In this document: positions 19,639 through 29,515 of the stretch, one piece after another
Layout of the letters: the number at the start of each line of letters is the position of its first letter
How positions within the stretch are numbered: position 1 is the first letter of the stretch
From: Tillandsia leiboldiana
Lineage: Eukaryota; Streptophyta; Magnoliopsida; Poales; Bromeliaceae
NCBI GenBank assembly: GCA_029204045.2
Contig: CM055067.1
Span: forward strand, 22,518,838 to 22,582,837
DNA: 64,000 bases
Reading direction: 5' to 3'
Notes under the pieces: generated by a model
Database searches by the model: none
Told to the model about the DNA's origin: nothing
The model's input: the letters and a program-made list of their open reading frames with translations, nothing else
Position numbers and translations under genes: made by a program

Positions 19639-21026
19639 TCAAGTCTGCAAATCGCGCACTCCGCTCTATAAGGAAAGTACCGTCTCCCAAAGGAAGCCCA
19701 AAACCCTCTCCCCGAAATCCAAGTATCTGACTACACTAACCCAGCCCCTGCTCTAACCCGAGCATAATATCCCCTATGTCTAAGTGACTGAAGAAAGAAT
19801 GCAACATGGTTTCTCCTAAGTCAATTCCAGCATGATAGTGTAGCAGAAAAAGGTGGCCTATCTAGGTGACCATTCAAGCATGCAAAAGTCATTATCTTGA
19901 TGAACCATTTTAAGTACTCTAACCACATACCTCAGCCTTTCATTTAATCAATCAACAAGATAGGGATTTAGCATAAATTCCAAGTAATTCTACTACATGT
20001 TTAAAGCATGGACTCACCATTAATTAACTTGTAGTTTTCTAACAATGCGATTATCAATGAAGAAATCAGGATTTCATACAAGCATGCTAGGTCCATCTCA
20101 CAGATTTACTAACAGCATAATCAAGAGCATTCTAATAGGCCTAGTGATAAATCCCAAATAAGAGGTTTACAACATCACCCACCTCGAGCGCTAATCCCAA
20201 TTCCCAAAAGCGGAACCCAAGCTCAGTCCAAAACTCCCCACCAATCTGAACAAAATACCCCAAAGGAAAACACATAAGCTATACATTCACAATTCCCAGG
20301 ATATGTCCCTTAATACCACAGTCCAGAATTCACCAATTTTTACCTACGAAAAATGCCCAGAAAAATCCAAGGAAAATACTGTCGCGATCCTCGCGACGAG
20401 CCCGTCGAAACGAGTACCTGCACGCCCAAATCGGAGTTTCCTACGCTGAGATAAAAATCCGACAAGGGAAACATCCCAATCCAAACTGTACCAAATTTCT
20501 GTAACAAAGAACCACAGAAAAAGGAGATTCTCACCCTCGGCCAAAAACCAGAAAAATTTGAGAAAACTCCAGGAGACTCCTTGCGAAGTGTAGATGAAAA
20601 TTGCCTCTTGAATCGCCTCGATCCGACGTCCGAGCGAAAAGATACGGCAAGAACACTGCGGTGCTGTCCAAAAGTCAGCGACGAAAAATGGGTCAAATGG
20701 GTGCTCAGAAAACTCCAAGATCAACATGGAAATCGAGGAACCTCAAAACACAGGAGTTGAAGTCCTACCTGTCTTGAGTCCAACGGCGCAAGAATCGGCG
20801 AAATCCGATGTCGGGGTGAGTCGAAGGAGTCCAAACACTGAGAAGGGGCGAAGAAGATCGCCGGGAAACAAGCGTCGCGCCGCGCCGTAAAATGGTGAAC
20901 CTCGGGAAGAGTGCCTCCAAAAATCCTCAAAGTTCTCCAAAGGGTAGTGCACTGATGGAGGAGAAACTTCTCAGAAGAAAGCTCAGCGAAAATGGGGTCC
21001 AAAAGCCTACAGGACGAATGGGGGGA

Positions 21027-21037
21027 GCTATTTATAG
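21027..21037 (-). promoter_or_regulatory. TATA box of gypsy LTR C
   Basis: CTATTTATAGG on the plus strand, CCTATAAATAG in element sense. The same box is found in LTRs I and N. Confidence 0.7.
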
Positions 21038-21256
21038 GCCCAGCCCACTATGCTGTCGGGCCGGGTTTTCGGGCGCAACTTTCGGGCGCACTGCGCCCGG
21101 AAACCCGGTCGCACGCTTCCTGTCCGACGTGCCCGAAACTCCCAGGAGCGGCCACGTCACCCCCAAACAGGGGACAGCAAATCCCCGCGGTCGCCGAGTG
21201 CCGCGTGTCCCCTCGCGGTCAGCGGGGGTAGGTACGGCCGCCCAACCGCGAGGCGA

Positions 21257-21549
21257 CACGTGTCGCACTCGAGTGCGGCCGACCGCCCCAGCTGGCGCCA
21301 CTGTGCACGCACAGTACCGAGGCGCCCCCCCCCCCCGCGCACCGTGGACCGCGCCCACGTGGGCCAACGAATCCGAAGCCGCCACGTGTCCTGCGCCCGG
21401 TCCACCGCAACCCCGCAAACTCGGTGAGGCCATGCCGCGTGCGCCGGCCTATCAGGGCACGCCACGTGTCACCCGCCCGCGGCCCATGCACCGCCGCGCT
21501 ACCCCGTGGACCGAGCTGCATGAGCCGGCCAATAATAGGCCGCCACGTG
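21257..21549 (-). promoter_or_regulatory. Cluster of five G-box motifs in LTR C
   Basis: CACGTG at 21257, 21356, 21383, 21463 and 21544, mostly within CCACGTGTC or CCACGTGGC, 220-520 bp upstream of the TATA box. ACGT-core G-box/ABRE motifs are classic bZIP and bHLH sites. Confidence 0.75.
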
Positions 21550-21877
21550 GCTCAGGCCGGTCCACGAGGCTCCCCCATGCACCGAAAAACCTCGAAAACT
21601 TCCGGAAGCCCGCTTTTGGTCATCCGGACTCCAAATTTAACAAGCAAATAGCCGTTTTCAAGCGTTTTTCCGCGCTGAATCCAAATCCAACCTCAGATTG
21701 GCCCAAAACCTTTTCTAAAATTCGGAAAATGCAGCCGAAGGCCAAATCAGCTATCCAAGTCTCACAAAGTCCATCTGTGGCACCCCTTTGATGCACCATG
21801 GGCCAGACACCCCAACACTAGGTGTTCTACACAATGGATTCATCGGAAAGTTGCATGGGAAAAACCAGAACACTACA

Positions 21878-22679
21878 GAATCCACGACGCAAATAGCCGG
21901 TAAAGAATATAGGCTTCGATGGTGATCCTTTGCTTAGATTCTCATTGAGGAACCGTAGAAGAAATTTCTAAGCAAAGATTAGATCAATTCGACAAAAGAT
22001 ATGTTCTTGAAAGAACCTTCGAATTGACCTAAGAGAGGCGAAAGAGAAGAACGATAAAAACCAGCCTCTAGGGTTTCTCTCGAGTGTTTCTGAATTGATC
22101 GGTATTAGTCACCCTCGTTGGGAAACCCTAAGTATCTATTTATAACCCTTGGAAAAAGATAAAAGTCAGTTTAGTAAATTTATCCCGATAGGGCATTGTG
22201 TACCGGTACCAAATATTGCGTTCCGGTACGCAATGGTGCAAAACACAGATTTTTCTATTGTGTTCCGGTACGCGAGTCCGTGTTCCGGTACGCAATGCAA
22301 TTTATAGAAAATTCTGTGTCGGGTTAGAGGAACTTCAAGTGTGGTTCCGGTACGCAATGTAAAAACTAATTTTTCCAAGATAAACTTTATCCAAAACAAA
22401 CCAAGTACCGGAATCCAAACTTAAAATAAGTTGTTAGTTAAAACCAAGTTCCTAAAACCAAGTCGAAACCGGGTTTCAATCATTTCCAGATTCTAATGAT
22501 TATAAACGAACTTTAATCACCATGATTAAATAATTAATCATACCTGGGAGTTGACTTGGGCTCATGTTGAATCTTCAATGAGTCTTCGAAAGCTGATTTG
22601 ACAATTTGATCCCTTTAAGACTCCGACTCAACTCACTGACTTGACTCACGAAATGTGCCAATACCAAAAAGCCGTAACA
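21878..22679 (-). mobile_element. 3' LTR of Sirevirus D (truncated by C)
   Basis: Starts (element sense) TGTTACGGC at 22679. CCGG palindromes lie at 22203, 22223, 22265, 22285, 22347 and 22408 (spacings 20, 42, 20, 62, 61), then the TATA box TTATAAATAG at 22136-22145. Gypsy C interrupts it inside the last hairpin of the TGGATT array. Confidence 0.9.
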
Positions 22680-22693
22680 ATCTCCCCCTTTGG
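22680..22693 (-). other. Polypurine tract of Sirevirus D
   Basis: CCAAAGGGGGAGAT in element sense, directly before the 3' LTR start. Confidence 0.9.
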
Positions 22694-23398
22694 CAATTTC
22701 GTGACAAAACCCAAAAATACATAAAAATGCTCAAGTCACTCATCTTAAACCAAAAATTCGAAATTCAATGTCATCACCAAAACATTGATTTTCTTTGCGT
22801 GAAAGATCCAATAAATACAAAATTACATTTGAACCAAACAGTCCTAGAACATACTCTATGACTTAGGACTTGGAGTCTTAAAGTGATGTAATTCCTGCAA
22901 AACAAAACTCCAAACAAAATCAAACGTTAGTCGTTAGAAGTTAAAATCCTACATTTGATTCGTCTTCCATTTGGTTCTTTTGTTTTTCCAGCTTTTTGTT
23001 TTGTGGCTCTTTCAATCTTTTCTTTATCTCCCCCTATCTTGAGTATCCATGTTCTCCATGTTCTCCCCCTGTCTTGAGCATCCATGTTCTCCCCCTTTGT
23101 GATGCAATCATTATTTTCTGTCTCCCCCCATGTTCTCCATGTTCTCCCCCTGTCTTGAGCATCCATGTTCTCCCCCTTTGTGATGCAATCATTATTTTCT
23201 GTCTCCCCCTTTTTATGATATGTCCATCATTTCCATCATTTCCGTTCTCCCCCTTTTTGTCACAAATTGTCAAACAGTTAATAGAAACAAAAAGTAAGAA
23301 TACTAGGAGGATAAGTTCTTAGTTACAAGACGATTAGAGTTCTTGTTCATCACAACGTGAAAAGAAAACTGAAAACCAAAAACAAGAAGGAAAAGAAA
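22694..23398 (-). repeat. 3' non-coding region of D with repeated PPT-like tracts
   Basis: Between about 23030 and 23260 there are eight reverse-strand GGGGGAGA-type tracts (CTCCCCC near 23037, 23062, 23091, 23120, 23141, 23170, 23201 and 23244). Part of them lies in a near-exact duplication with a period of about 79 bp. Serial PPT-like tracts are known in Sireviruses. The small ORFs here are by-products of the repeats. Confidence 0.8.
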
Positions 23399-24763
23399 TC
23401 ACTCATCCTCATTTGAATCATCATCATCATCATGTGATGTTTGTCCATGCGATGTACTCGGTGCTGTTGCTCCAGTGACCACATCATCATGTTTGCACCC
23501 AAGGATATCGAAGATTTTTTTTAAACCATCCTCAAGTTTCTTGAAGCCTTGTTCCATCCTTTGCTCCATCTTTTGCTTTAATGAACGAACATCCCGATGC
23601 AAGGTTTGAAGAGTTATGACCTCATCTGGTTCAGGAGATTCTTGACGAGGTGGTGCACTCACTGTCGCTTCACTTGCATAGGCTTTTGTATGCCCAAATG
23701 TCTTCAAGGTGCTAATTGACTTGGCTAAAGTGATTCCATCAATTGCCCCCAAGCCATAATCATATTTGGCACAAGAAATGTCCACTCCGTGATCTTCCAG
23801 AATACTAGTAATCAAGATTGGATACGGTAGAAGGTCACGTTGCCTTGATCCTTCAATGACATGTACCATTTGCTGCCAAATGAGAAATGGAATGTTGGTG
23901 TTAATTCCATTTGCACTTTCCGGGTGACCGAGGAAAAAGAGAAGTAACAATCGATCCCATCGAATCCTTTTGGTCCCCAGTGTGGGCAATAGGTTGTAGC
24001 ATACAATTAAGGACAAAATATGATACTCTGGTTTTAGGCCCTTTGATTCAACATATGATCTGTTCGTGTGCGTCCCTGTCTTGCAAATAGAGTCCACAAC
24101 CATATCCCAATGGGTATCATGTAGGAAATTACCATCAGTGTAATAAAGACCAGTAGTGTCAACAGCTAATCCAAGGTTTGCACCAATTACTGCTGGAGTA
24201 ATGTCAAACTTGACGCCTCTAACTGTTGTTTCAAAGACGAAGGCTCCGGTGTCATGGTCTTTTTGAAGTATGTTACCTTGCATGTAGAAATCCCTGATGA
24301 TCTCCACACAAAAACCCATCTTAGGTTGAACTCTGCCAAGTGGCCGAATATGACTTCGTTCCAAAAGCCTTGCAAAGTCTGGCACCTCACGACATAGCTC
24401 GTTAAAGTTCACCTGTCGCTCTCCAATGCATGTGCGGATTGCAAATCTGGCACGGCGTTTTGCACTCACATGCGGTTCACTTTCATCAACATTTGATCTC
24501 CGTTGAGAGCGCTCGCGTATTACCGGTCCACCGGTACTTCTACGCGGAGGAGAATCTGCACCCTTCTTTTTCCTTGAAGCCAAAGGTGCTTTCCCCTTTC
24601 CTTGAACTGATTCCTCTTCGTATTCTGAGGAATGTTCAGATTCTGAGCTAGTTGAATCCTCGTTGCGTGATCGCTTGGTAGCCTTTTTCTTTCCAGAACC
24701 GCGACCACGTCCACTTCCAGTGGCCATCAAAACCACTAGTGCAAGAAGCCATGAAAATGCCAT
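23399..24763 (-). CDS. Env-like / plant transposon accessory protein of D (454 aa, intact)
   Basis: A single uninterrupted frame between gag and the 3' LTR, the place of the third ORF in SIRE-type elements. It begins with a short hydrophobic stretch (MAFSWLLALVVLMATG), then a Lys/Arg and acidic Ser-rich region (about 17-105). The middle domain (about 105-350, with VRGVKFDITPAVIGANLGL, YNLLPTLGTKRIRWDRLLLL, DLLPYPILITSILEDHGVDI) resembles the family often annotated as putative plant transposon protein. A predicted coiled coil (LHRDVRSLKQKMEQRMEQ) and an Asp-rich tail end it. No convincing transmembrane anchor or fusion peptide is seen, so envelope function is doubtful. Start: the ATG three bases after a probable splice acceptor. 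Role unknown. Confidence 0.85.
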   Translation of the reverse strand: MAFSWLLALVVLMATGSGRGRGSGKKKATKRSRNEDSTSSESEHSSEYEEESVQGKGKAPLASRKKKGADSPPRRSTGGPVIRERSQRRSNVDESEPHVSAKRRARFAIRTCIGERQVNFNELCREVPDFARLLERSHIRPLGRVQPKMGFCVEIIRDFYMQGNILQKDHDTGAFVFETTVRGVKFDITPAVIGANLGLAVDTTGLYYTDGNFLHDTHWDMVVDSICKTGTHTNRSYVESKGLKPEYHILSLIVCYNLLPTLGTKRIRWDRLLLLFFLGHPESANGINTNIPFLIWQQMVHVIEGSRQRDLLPYPILITSILEDHGVDISCAKYDYGLGAIDGITLAKSISTLKTFGHTKAYASEATVSAPPRQESPEPDEVITLQTLHRDVRSLKQKMEQRMEQGFKKLEDGLKKIFDILGCKHDDVVTGATAPSTSHGQTSHDDDDDSNEDE

Positions 24764-24766
24764 TTC

Positions 24767-25132
24767 CTACAAAGAACACAATGCACTATGATTTGATCGT
24801 ATAGGAAGGCTTAAACATGTCTAAGAAACATTCTAAACATGTCACAATTGATGATTCATCATTTAAAAATCATTTACATTAAAAGCCCTAATTCTCAATT
24901 TTTTCTATGTCAAGAACACATGAAAATGTTAGATTCAATCAAATAAGCATGGAAACATGAATCTAATTAGATAGAAAGCAACCAAATATGTTCTTAAACA
25001 TGAATTAAGAGTGATTTAAGCAAGAGATTTCATTTGGAGTAAGGATCAACTCAAAAATTCCAAAATAAAACATCAAAACCTAAAAACTAGGGTTTTGAAA
25101 CAAAAGTAAGCAAGATTAATGAAGAAACTTAC
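24767..25132 (-). other. Probable leader intron of the env-like ORF (D)
   Basis: Element sense: donor TTTGTAAGTTTC at 25132, acceptor TTCTTTGTAG ending at 24767, then GAAATGG with the ORF start. 366 bp, AT-rich. B has a comparable 389-bp interval. Confidence 0.6.
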
Positions 25133-25245
25133 AAATCAAAGCAACAAATCACTTGATCTTGATGAAAAACCCCTTAGAGATGTTTTAGAGAGAGAGAGGG
25201 AGGGTTTTGTAGTGGGAGAGATGAAATAAAAACTTTGTAGTCTCG

Positions 25246-25254
25246 GAATATAAG
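25246..25254 (-). promoter_or_regulatory. TATA-like box of the internal module (D)
   Basis: CTTATATTC in element sense, just downstream of the internal palindrome array and about 120 bp before the leader intron. A CT-rich stretch (element sense) follows. Confidence 0.4.
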
Positions 25255-25269
25255 GAATCCCAGATCGCG

Positions 25270-25494
25270 TACCGGTACCAGAAGACGCGTACCGGTACGC
25301 AGTGTAAAAGCCGAAAAACCATCGTTCGGGATCCGGATTGACAGGCAGGGGGATCCGGATCCGCAATGTAGTTCCGGTACTAAAAATGTAGTACCGGTAC
25401 GCAAGAGAAAAACCAGAAAACTTCACATTCGGGATCCGGATTGGATTTTCTAATCCGGATTGGATTTTCAGGTACTAAAAAGCAGGTACCGGAA
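25270..25494 (-). promoter_or_regulatory. Internal CCGG palindrome array upstream of the env-like ORF (D)
   Basis: CCGG cores at 25272, 25292, 25333, 25355, 25374, 25394, 25436, 25455 and 25489, spaced 20, 41, 22, 19, 20, 42, 19 and 34 bp. Both flank types occur: GTACCGGTAC (the D LTR type) and GATCCGGATC (the B LTR type). A U3-like module in the middle of the element. Confidence 0.8.
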
Positions 25495-25499
25495 CAACA

Positions 25500-26527
25500 G
25501 AGCCAAAAAGCAAAAATTTCTTAAAACAAATCCAAATTTTGAAATCCTTTCAAATACCAATTTGTATACAATCAAGAAATCCATTTAAGTGCTTTGAAAA
25601 ATAATGAATTCACATAGATGTCATTCAATCCAATTAATTATAGAAATTAAATAGGTTTACTCCAAAATCATGAAAAATAAAGGTAAAACATTATAAACCG
25701 TTTTTCATGTTATATTCATCAAACACAAGTCATCAAAAATAATCTTGAGATCCAAACTCTATCAAGATGTAACGGATTTACAAAGATGACTTACGGAGAT
25801 TTCCAAACGACATCAATCTTGAATTCTACCCTTTCAAATTGAGATAAGCACTAAAATACCTAAGGGTGGCTCTTTGAGCATCTTTCAACTATCCCACCTT
25901 ATACCAACCAGGAGATTGTTCAAAATAAGAACTTTGAATATAAATCTCCGAATGCTTCAACTAAAAAATTCTCATAAAATATTATCCAAGCATCCATAAC
26001 ATGTGGTAGCTTCACACACAAACCGGACGACCGGGGTGGCAGCTCTTTCCAACATGTGGTGGTAGTTTTCACACTCCTTTCGGATGTAACTCTTTCCACA
26101 TCTTTTACAATTCATTTCATTACCCTTGTAAGAATGCAATCTCTTACGTGAAAGAATTAAATCCCAAATTTTAGTCAATCGGTTGTCTCATGTTTATCAC
26201 AATGAAATCACACAACCGAGATAGATTAAGCATCTAAAGATCACACATGATTTCTAAAATTTGATGCTTATAATATCAAAAACTCCTATAATGAAGTATC
26301 TTCAAGATTATGATTATGGAGTAAAGTTGATAATCCATATAAAGTTAATTTGGAGTGAATGAACGTGAAGCCCCCCCTTTTTTTTTTATTCAATGCACTT
26401 GTTCATTAAAAACCTTTTGTTCAAAAACAAAACATAAAAACAAAGAGCATTGAAAACATGTAATGCGGAGATTTAGAAAAATATGAGAGGAAAACCAATC
26501 AAAGCATTACATACAGTCATAAGCTAT
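25500..26527 (-). other. Post-gag non-coding region of D
   Basis: AT-rich, no credible ORF. 25860-26110 is the conserved post-pol block shared with B and F, including CCGGACGACCGG at 26023-26034. A poly-T run follows at about 26374. Confidence 0.75.
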
Positions 26528-28483
26528 TTAGAACTTAAGACAAGGAAAGATATCACCTTTCCGAATCCAAAATCGCCGGATCTTGGGTTGTCTTGTTTCG
26601 TTGTGGCCCGGAGGTAATAGCTTTGACTGTTGATCCACCTTAGGTCTTTGCCTCGCAGTGATCCACTTGAATGATTGATGTTGTGGCTCGGACCTTTGGT
26701 GGGATGAGTGAACTCCTTTGACTTGATGTATCTTTTGAGTCCCTTGAGTCCGCTCCTTAGATGAAGTTGCCGAAGAATTTTTCTTTCTCTTTTTCGGGCA
26801 AACCTTCACCAAATGTCCTTCAAGTCCACAAAGGTGACACGTCCTTCCTTTCGATTTGATTGTGGAACTTGAAACATGCACAGTTTGATCCTTCTTAACA
26901 CCCAAACCAACCTTGCTTGTTTGACCTAATCCGCACATACAATCTAGTTTCTTAGAAATGGTTGAAAGCCTTTGTATGTCGGATTTGAGTTCATGAACTT
27001 GCTTGGTCAATGCTTGGTTGGTGACATGAATCTCCTCAAACTGTTTTTCTAGAAAACCAATCTTGTCCATATATGATTTAGCGTTTGTCTCCGATTGGTT
27101 TAGCTTTTCTTGGAGGATTTTATTGTTATCCAATAAACGTCCTTGTTCCTCCTCGAGATCATGGAGTTTGATCTTTAAAGCTTGATTCTCGTCTTGAATC
27201 TCAAGTCGTTGCTTCCTCAACTTCTTAATATGTTTGGCCATCTTCTTAGATTCCGCAAGAAGTTGTTGATATGCCTCAACGAGTTCTTCTTCGTCCGACT
27301 CCCCCTCACTTGATGACTCTCCGCCGGATGTTGATGTTTCATGCAAAATCAAAGGAGTAGAGTCAGTGACTAAAGATGATAAACACAAATTAGAAGAGGG
27401 AATTTTAGAGGCATGAAAAGCAACGGCGTTTTCCTCTTTACTTGAGGTCGATTCATTAGAAGTAGAATCGTCCCAAGTTTTCGCTTGCAAAGCCTTCTTT
27501 TTATATAATTTCGGAGAAGGACAATCCGTTGAAATATGGCCGTAGCCTTTGAATCTATAGCATCGGATTTCCCCTTCGAATTCATCTTTTTCCTTAGAAG
27601 GTTTTGCAAAGCTTTTGAGGTTAGAGGATTTAGAACCCGATGATCCTTTAGATGGTTTCGTGAATGAAGATCCATCGGTTCGATTCTTCCAAAATTTCCG
27701 ACGAAATTTCTTTGTGATCCGCGCCAATTGTTCTTCAAAATCGGCAAAAGAGATTTCATCATAGGAACTTGATTCGCTATCTTCTTCCTTTGTTGATTTG
27801 AATGCAATACCTGTAAGTTTAGAAGAAGACTTGGAAGAATCTTGATTAGTAGGAAAAGTCATTTCATAAGTTTGCAAAGCACCTACTAATTCCTCTACAC
27901 TCATCTCATCCGGATGACTAACGGTTTCAATGGCGGTAACCTTTGCCCTAAACCATTCCGGAAGAGTCCGAAGTATCTTTCTTACAATTTTCGACTCCGG
28001 GATCTTTTCTCCTAAATTAGCACATGTATTAATTACATCTTGAAGTCTAGTGTAATAATCTGTAAACAATTCATGCTCTTCCATATAAATAGAGTCAAAT
28101 TGACTTGTAAGCATCTGGAGCTTTTGAATTTTTACAAGATTAGTACCCTCATGTGTAATTTTGAGAATATCCCAAATTTCCTTTGCGGTTTCACACGCGG
28201 AAATTCGTGTAAATTCAGTCGAGGAAAGAGAATTAAATAGAGCGTTCATACCTTTCCCATTGTAAGAAGATCTTTCAAATTCCTCTTTGGACCATCTAGA
28301 GCGAGGTTTTGGGGTAGTAGAATTTCCTACTTCCTCAACAGGATGCACCCAACCGTCTTCCACGGTTTGCCAAACTCGCTCATCAATTGAGATGAGAAAA
28401 GCTCTCATCCGTACTTTTCAATACGCATAATTAGTCCCATCCAAAAGAGGAGGTCTATAAATATTACCACTTTCACCCAACAT
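26528..28483 (-). pseudogene. gag: Gag of Sirevirus D (one nonsense codon, otherwise open)
   Basis: Homology with B places the start at ATG 28483-28481. Codon 22, a tryptophan in B, is TGA (28420-28418). From the internal ATG at 28408 there are 626 open codons. The copia gag domain is well kept (ERSSYNGKGMNALFNSL, LVKIQKLQMLTSQFDS, CANLGEKIPESKIVRKILR). The first zinc knuckle has lost its second cysteine (CYRFKGYGHISTDC); the second is intact (CHLCGLEGHLVKVC). A long coiled coil lies between them (about residues 385-505). It ends at IFPCLKF, where B continues into protease. Initiation at the downstream ATG could still give a nearly full protein (inference). Confidence 0.88.
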
Positions 28484-28503
28484 GATAGATAAACCTAAAA
28501 CCC

Positions 28504-28515
28504 GCTCTGATACCA
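28504..28515 (-). other. Primer-binding site of Sirevirus D
   Basis: TGGTATCAGAGC on the minus strand, two bases from the LTR end at 28518. Confidence 0.95.
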
Positions 28516-28579
28516 ATTGTTGGTTTATTTTATAGGATCCACAAGGATCTAAATAGGTACTATCAAACAACTAGAGGGG

Positions 28580-28584
28580 GGGTG
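28580..28584. repeat. Target-site duplication of Cassandra (left copy)
   Basis: GGGTG, repeated at 29161-29165. Confidence 0.93.
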
Positions 28585-28690
28585 TGTGACACCCCCGAAA
28601 TTTGGATTAGTCCTATATATAAATGATATAATAGGACTAAATCTCTAACCCGGCTATAGCATTTTGGATGGTAGCAAGATCCAAGAGGAA

Positions 28691-28750
28691 CATGAGAGTT
28701 AAGCGTGCTAGAGCTAGAGTAGTTCTAGGATGGGTGACCCCCTGGGAAGT
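28691..28750 (+). promoter_or_regulatory. 5S rRNA-like Pol III promoter segment, Cassandra 5' LTR
   Basis: AGTTAAGCGTGCT (box A region) and GGATGGGTGACCCCCTGGGA (box C region) match the second half of plant 5S rRNA, which holds the internal Pol III promoter. The first half of 5S is not recognisable, so this is not a functional rRNA gene. Confidence 0.88.
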
Positions 28751-29089
28751 GGGGCGTCACAGTTGGTATCAGAGACATTCACTAGCCGGAAATGTGAGAT
28801 GAGTCTCGGCTGAGCCAGGGTTATATAGCGGGTAGAGCGAGGCTCCCCGGCTAATGACCGTTGTGAGTGGAGTGCAGCTCCTCACAAGGTCGGGTAAGGC
28901 TAGCGAGACGAGTCTCACATCGCCTGGTGCCTGTGAGTGTGCTTGAGCCTGACGTGGACGTCAGGGCTTAAAGGGGGGAAGAATGTGACACCCCCGGAAT
29001 TTGGATTAGTCCTATATATAAATGATATAATAGGACTAAATCTCTAACCTGGCTATAGCATTTTGGATGGTAGCAAGATCCAAGAGGAA

Positions 29090-29149
29090 CATGAGAGTTA
29101 AGCGTGCTAGAGCTAGAGTAGTTCTAGGATGGGTGACCCCCTGGGAAGT
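29090..29149 (+). promoter_or_regulatory. 5S rRNA-like segment, Cassandra 3' LTR
   Basis: Identical in the promoter boxes to the copy at 28691-28750. Confidence 0.88.
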
Positions 29150-29286
29150 GAGGCGTCACAGGGTGAATAGGTGTAATACTTAAAAACTCAATCTCAGTGC
29201 AAAATAAAAACCAATGCGGAAAATAAAAATAGCACACCGAGATTTACGTGGAAACTCCAATCCTGGAGAAAAACCACGGGACCAAC

Positions 29287-29506
29287 ACGCAATAACAATC
29301 CACTAAGAATAGAAGAATAACAAGGTGATTACCGACTCCACGGACTCAACCCCTCCTTCAGCTTCTTCGGACCTTGCGCTGACCGGTTGGATGTCCACGC
29401 AATAACAATCCCCTAAGAAAAGAAGAATAACAAGGTGATTACCGTCTCCATGGATTCAACCCCTCCTTCAACTTCTTCGGACCTTGCGCTCCACCGATTG
29501 CACGTC
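29287..29506. repeat. 110-bp tandem duplication in LTR D
   Basis: AATAACAATC starts at 29291 and 29401, and the following roughly 100 bp match apart from a few substitutions. It lies downstream of the hairpin array in element sense. Confidence 0.85.
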
Positions 29507-29515
29507 CACTGCACA

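Larger units (their letters stand above)
17222..21877 (-). mobile_element. Ty3/gypsy element 'C', 5' half
   Basis: Reverse orientation: 5' LTR 18760-21877, primer site 18740-18751, leader, gag to 17222, then cut by E. Its right end sits in the 3' LTR of D at GAATC (21878-21882). The other half should lie in the gap. Confidence 0.85.
18760..21877 (-). mobile_element. 5' LTR of gypsy C (3.1 kb)
   Basis: Ends (element sense) with CGTGACA at 18760. The proposed start TGTAGTGTTCTGG is at 21877, adjoining Sirevirus LTR text. It contains a 60-bp tandem repeat, a TATA box at 21027-21037 and a CACGTG cluster upstream. No coding content. Confidence 0.8.
28585..29160 (+). mobile_element. Cassandra TRIM retrotransposon (complete, 576 bp)
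   Basis: Two 177-bp LTRs (28585-28761 and 28984-29160) begin TGTGACACCCCC and end GGCGTCACA; I count three differences, all transitions. The first LTR is followed by TGGTATCAGAG (28764-28774, primer site) and the second is preceded by AAAGGGGGGAAGAA (28970-28983, PPT). Target duplications are perfect. There is no coding capacity, as expected for a TRIM, so it depends on other elements for RT and integrase. Each LTR carries 5S rRNA-like sequence, the hallmark of Cassandra. It lies in the LTR of D, opposite to D in orientation. Confidence 0.95.

Noticed and set aside
23034..23273. Small frames with repeated RTWMLKTGGEHGEHG
   Set aside because: By-product of the duplicated PPT-like tracts in the 3' region of D.
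23399..24763. Calling the ORF a true viral envelope gene
   Set aside because: No convincing membrane anchor, cleavage site or fusion peptide; 'env-like' refers only to position.
28691..28750. 5S rRNA gene
   Set aside because: Only the second half of 5S is similar, and it lies in Cassandra LTRs; not a functional rRNA gene.
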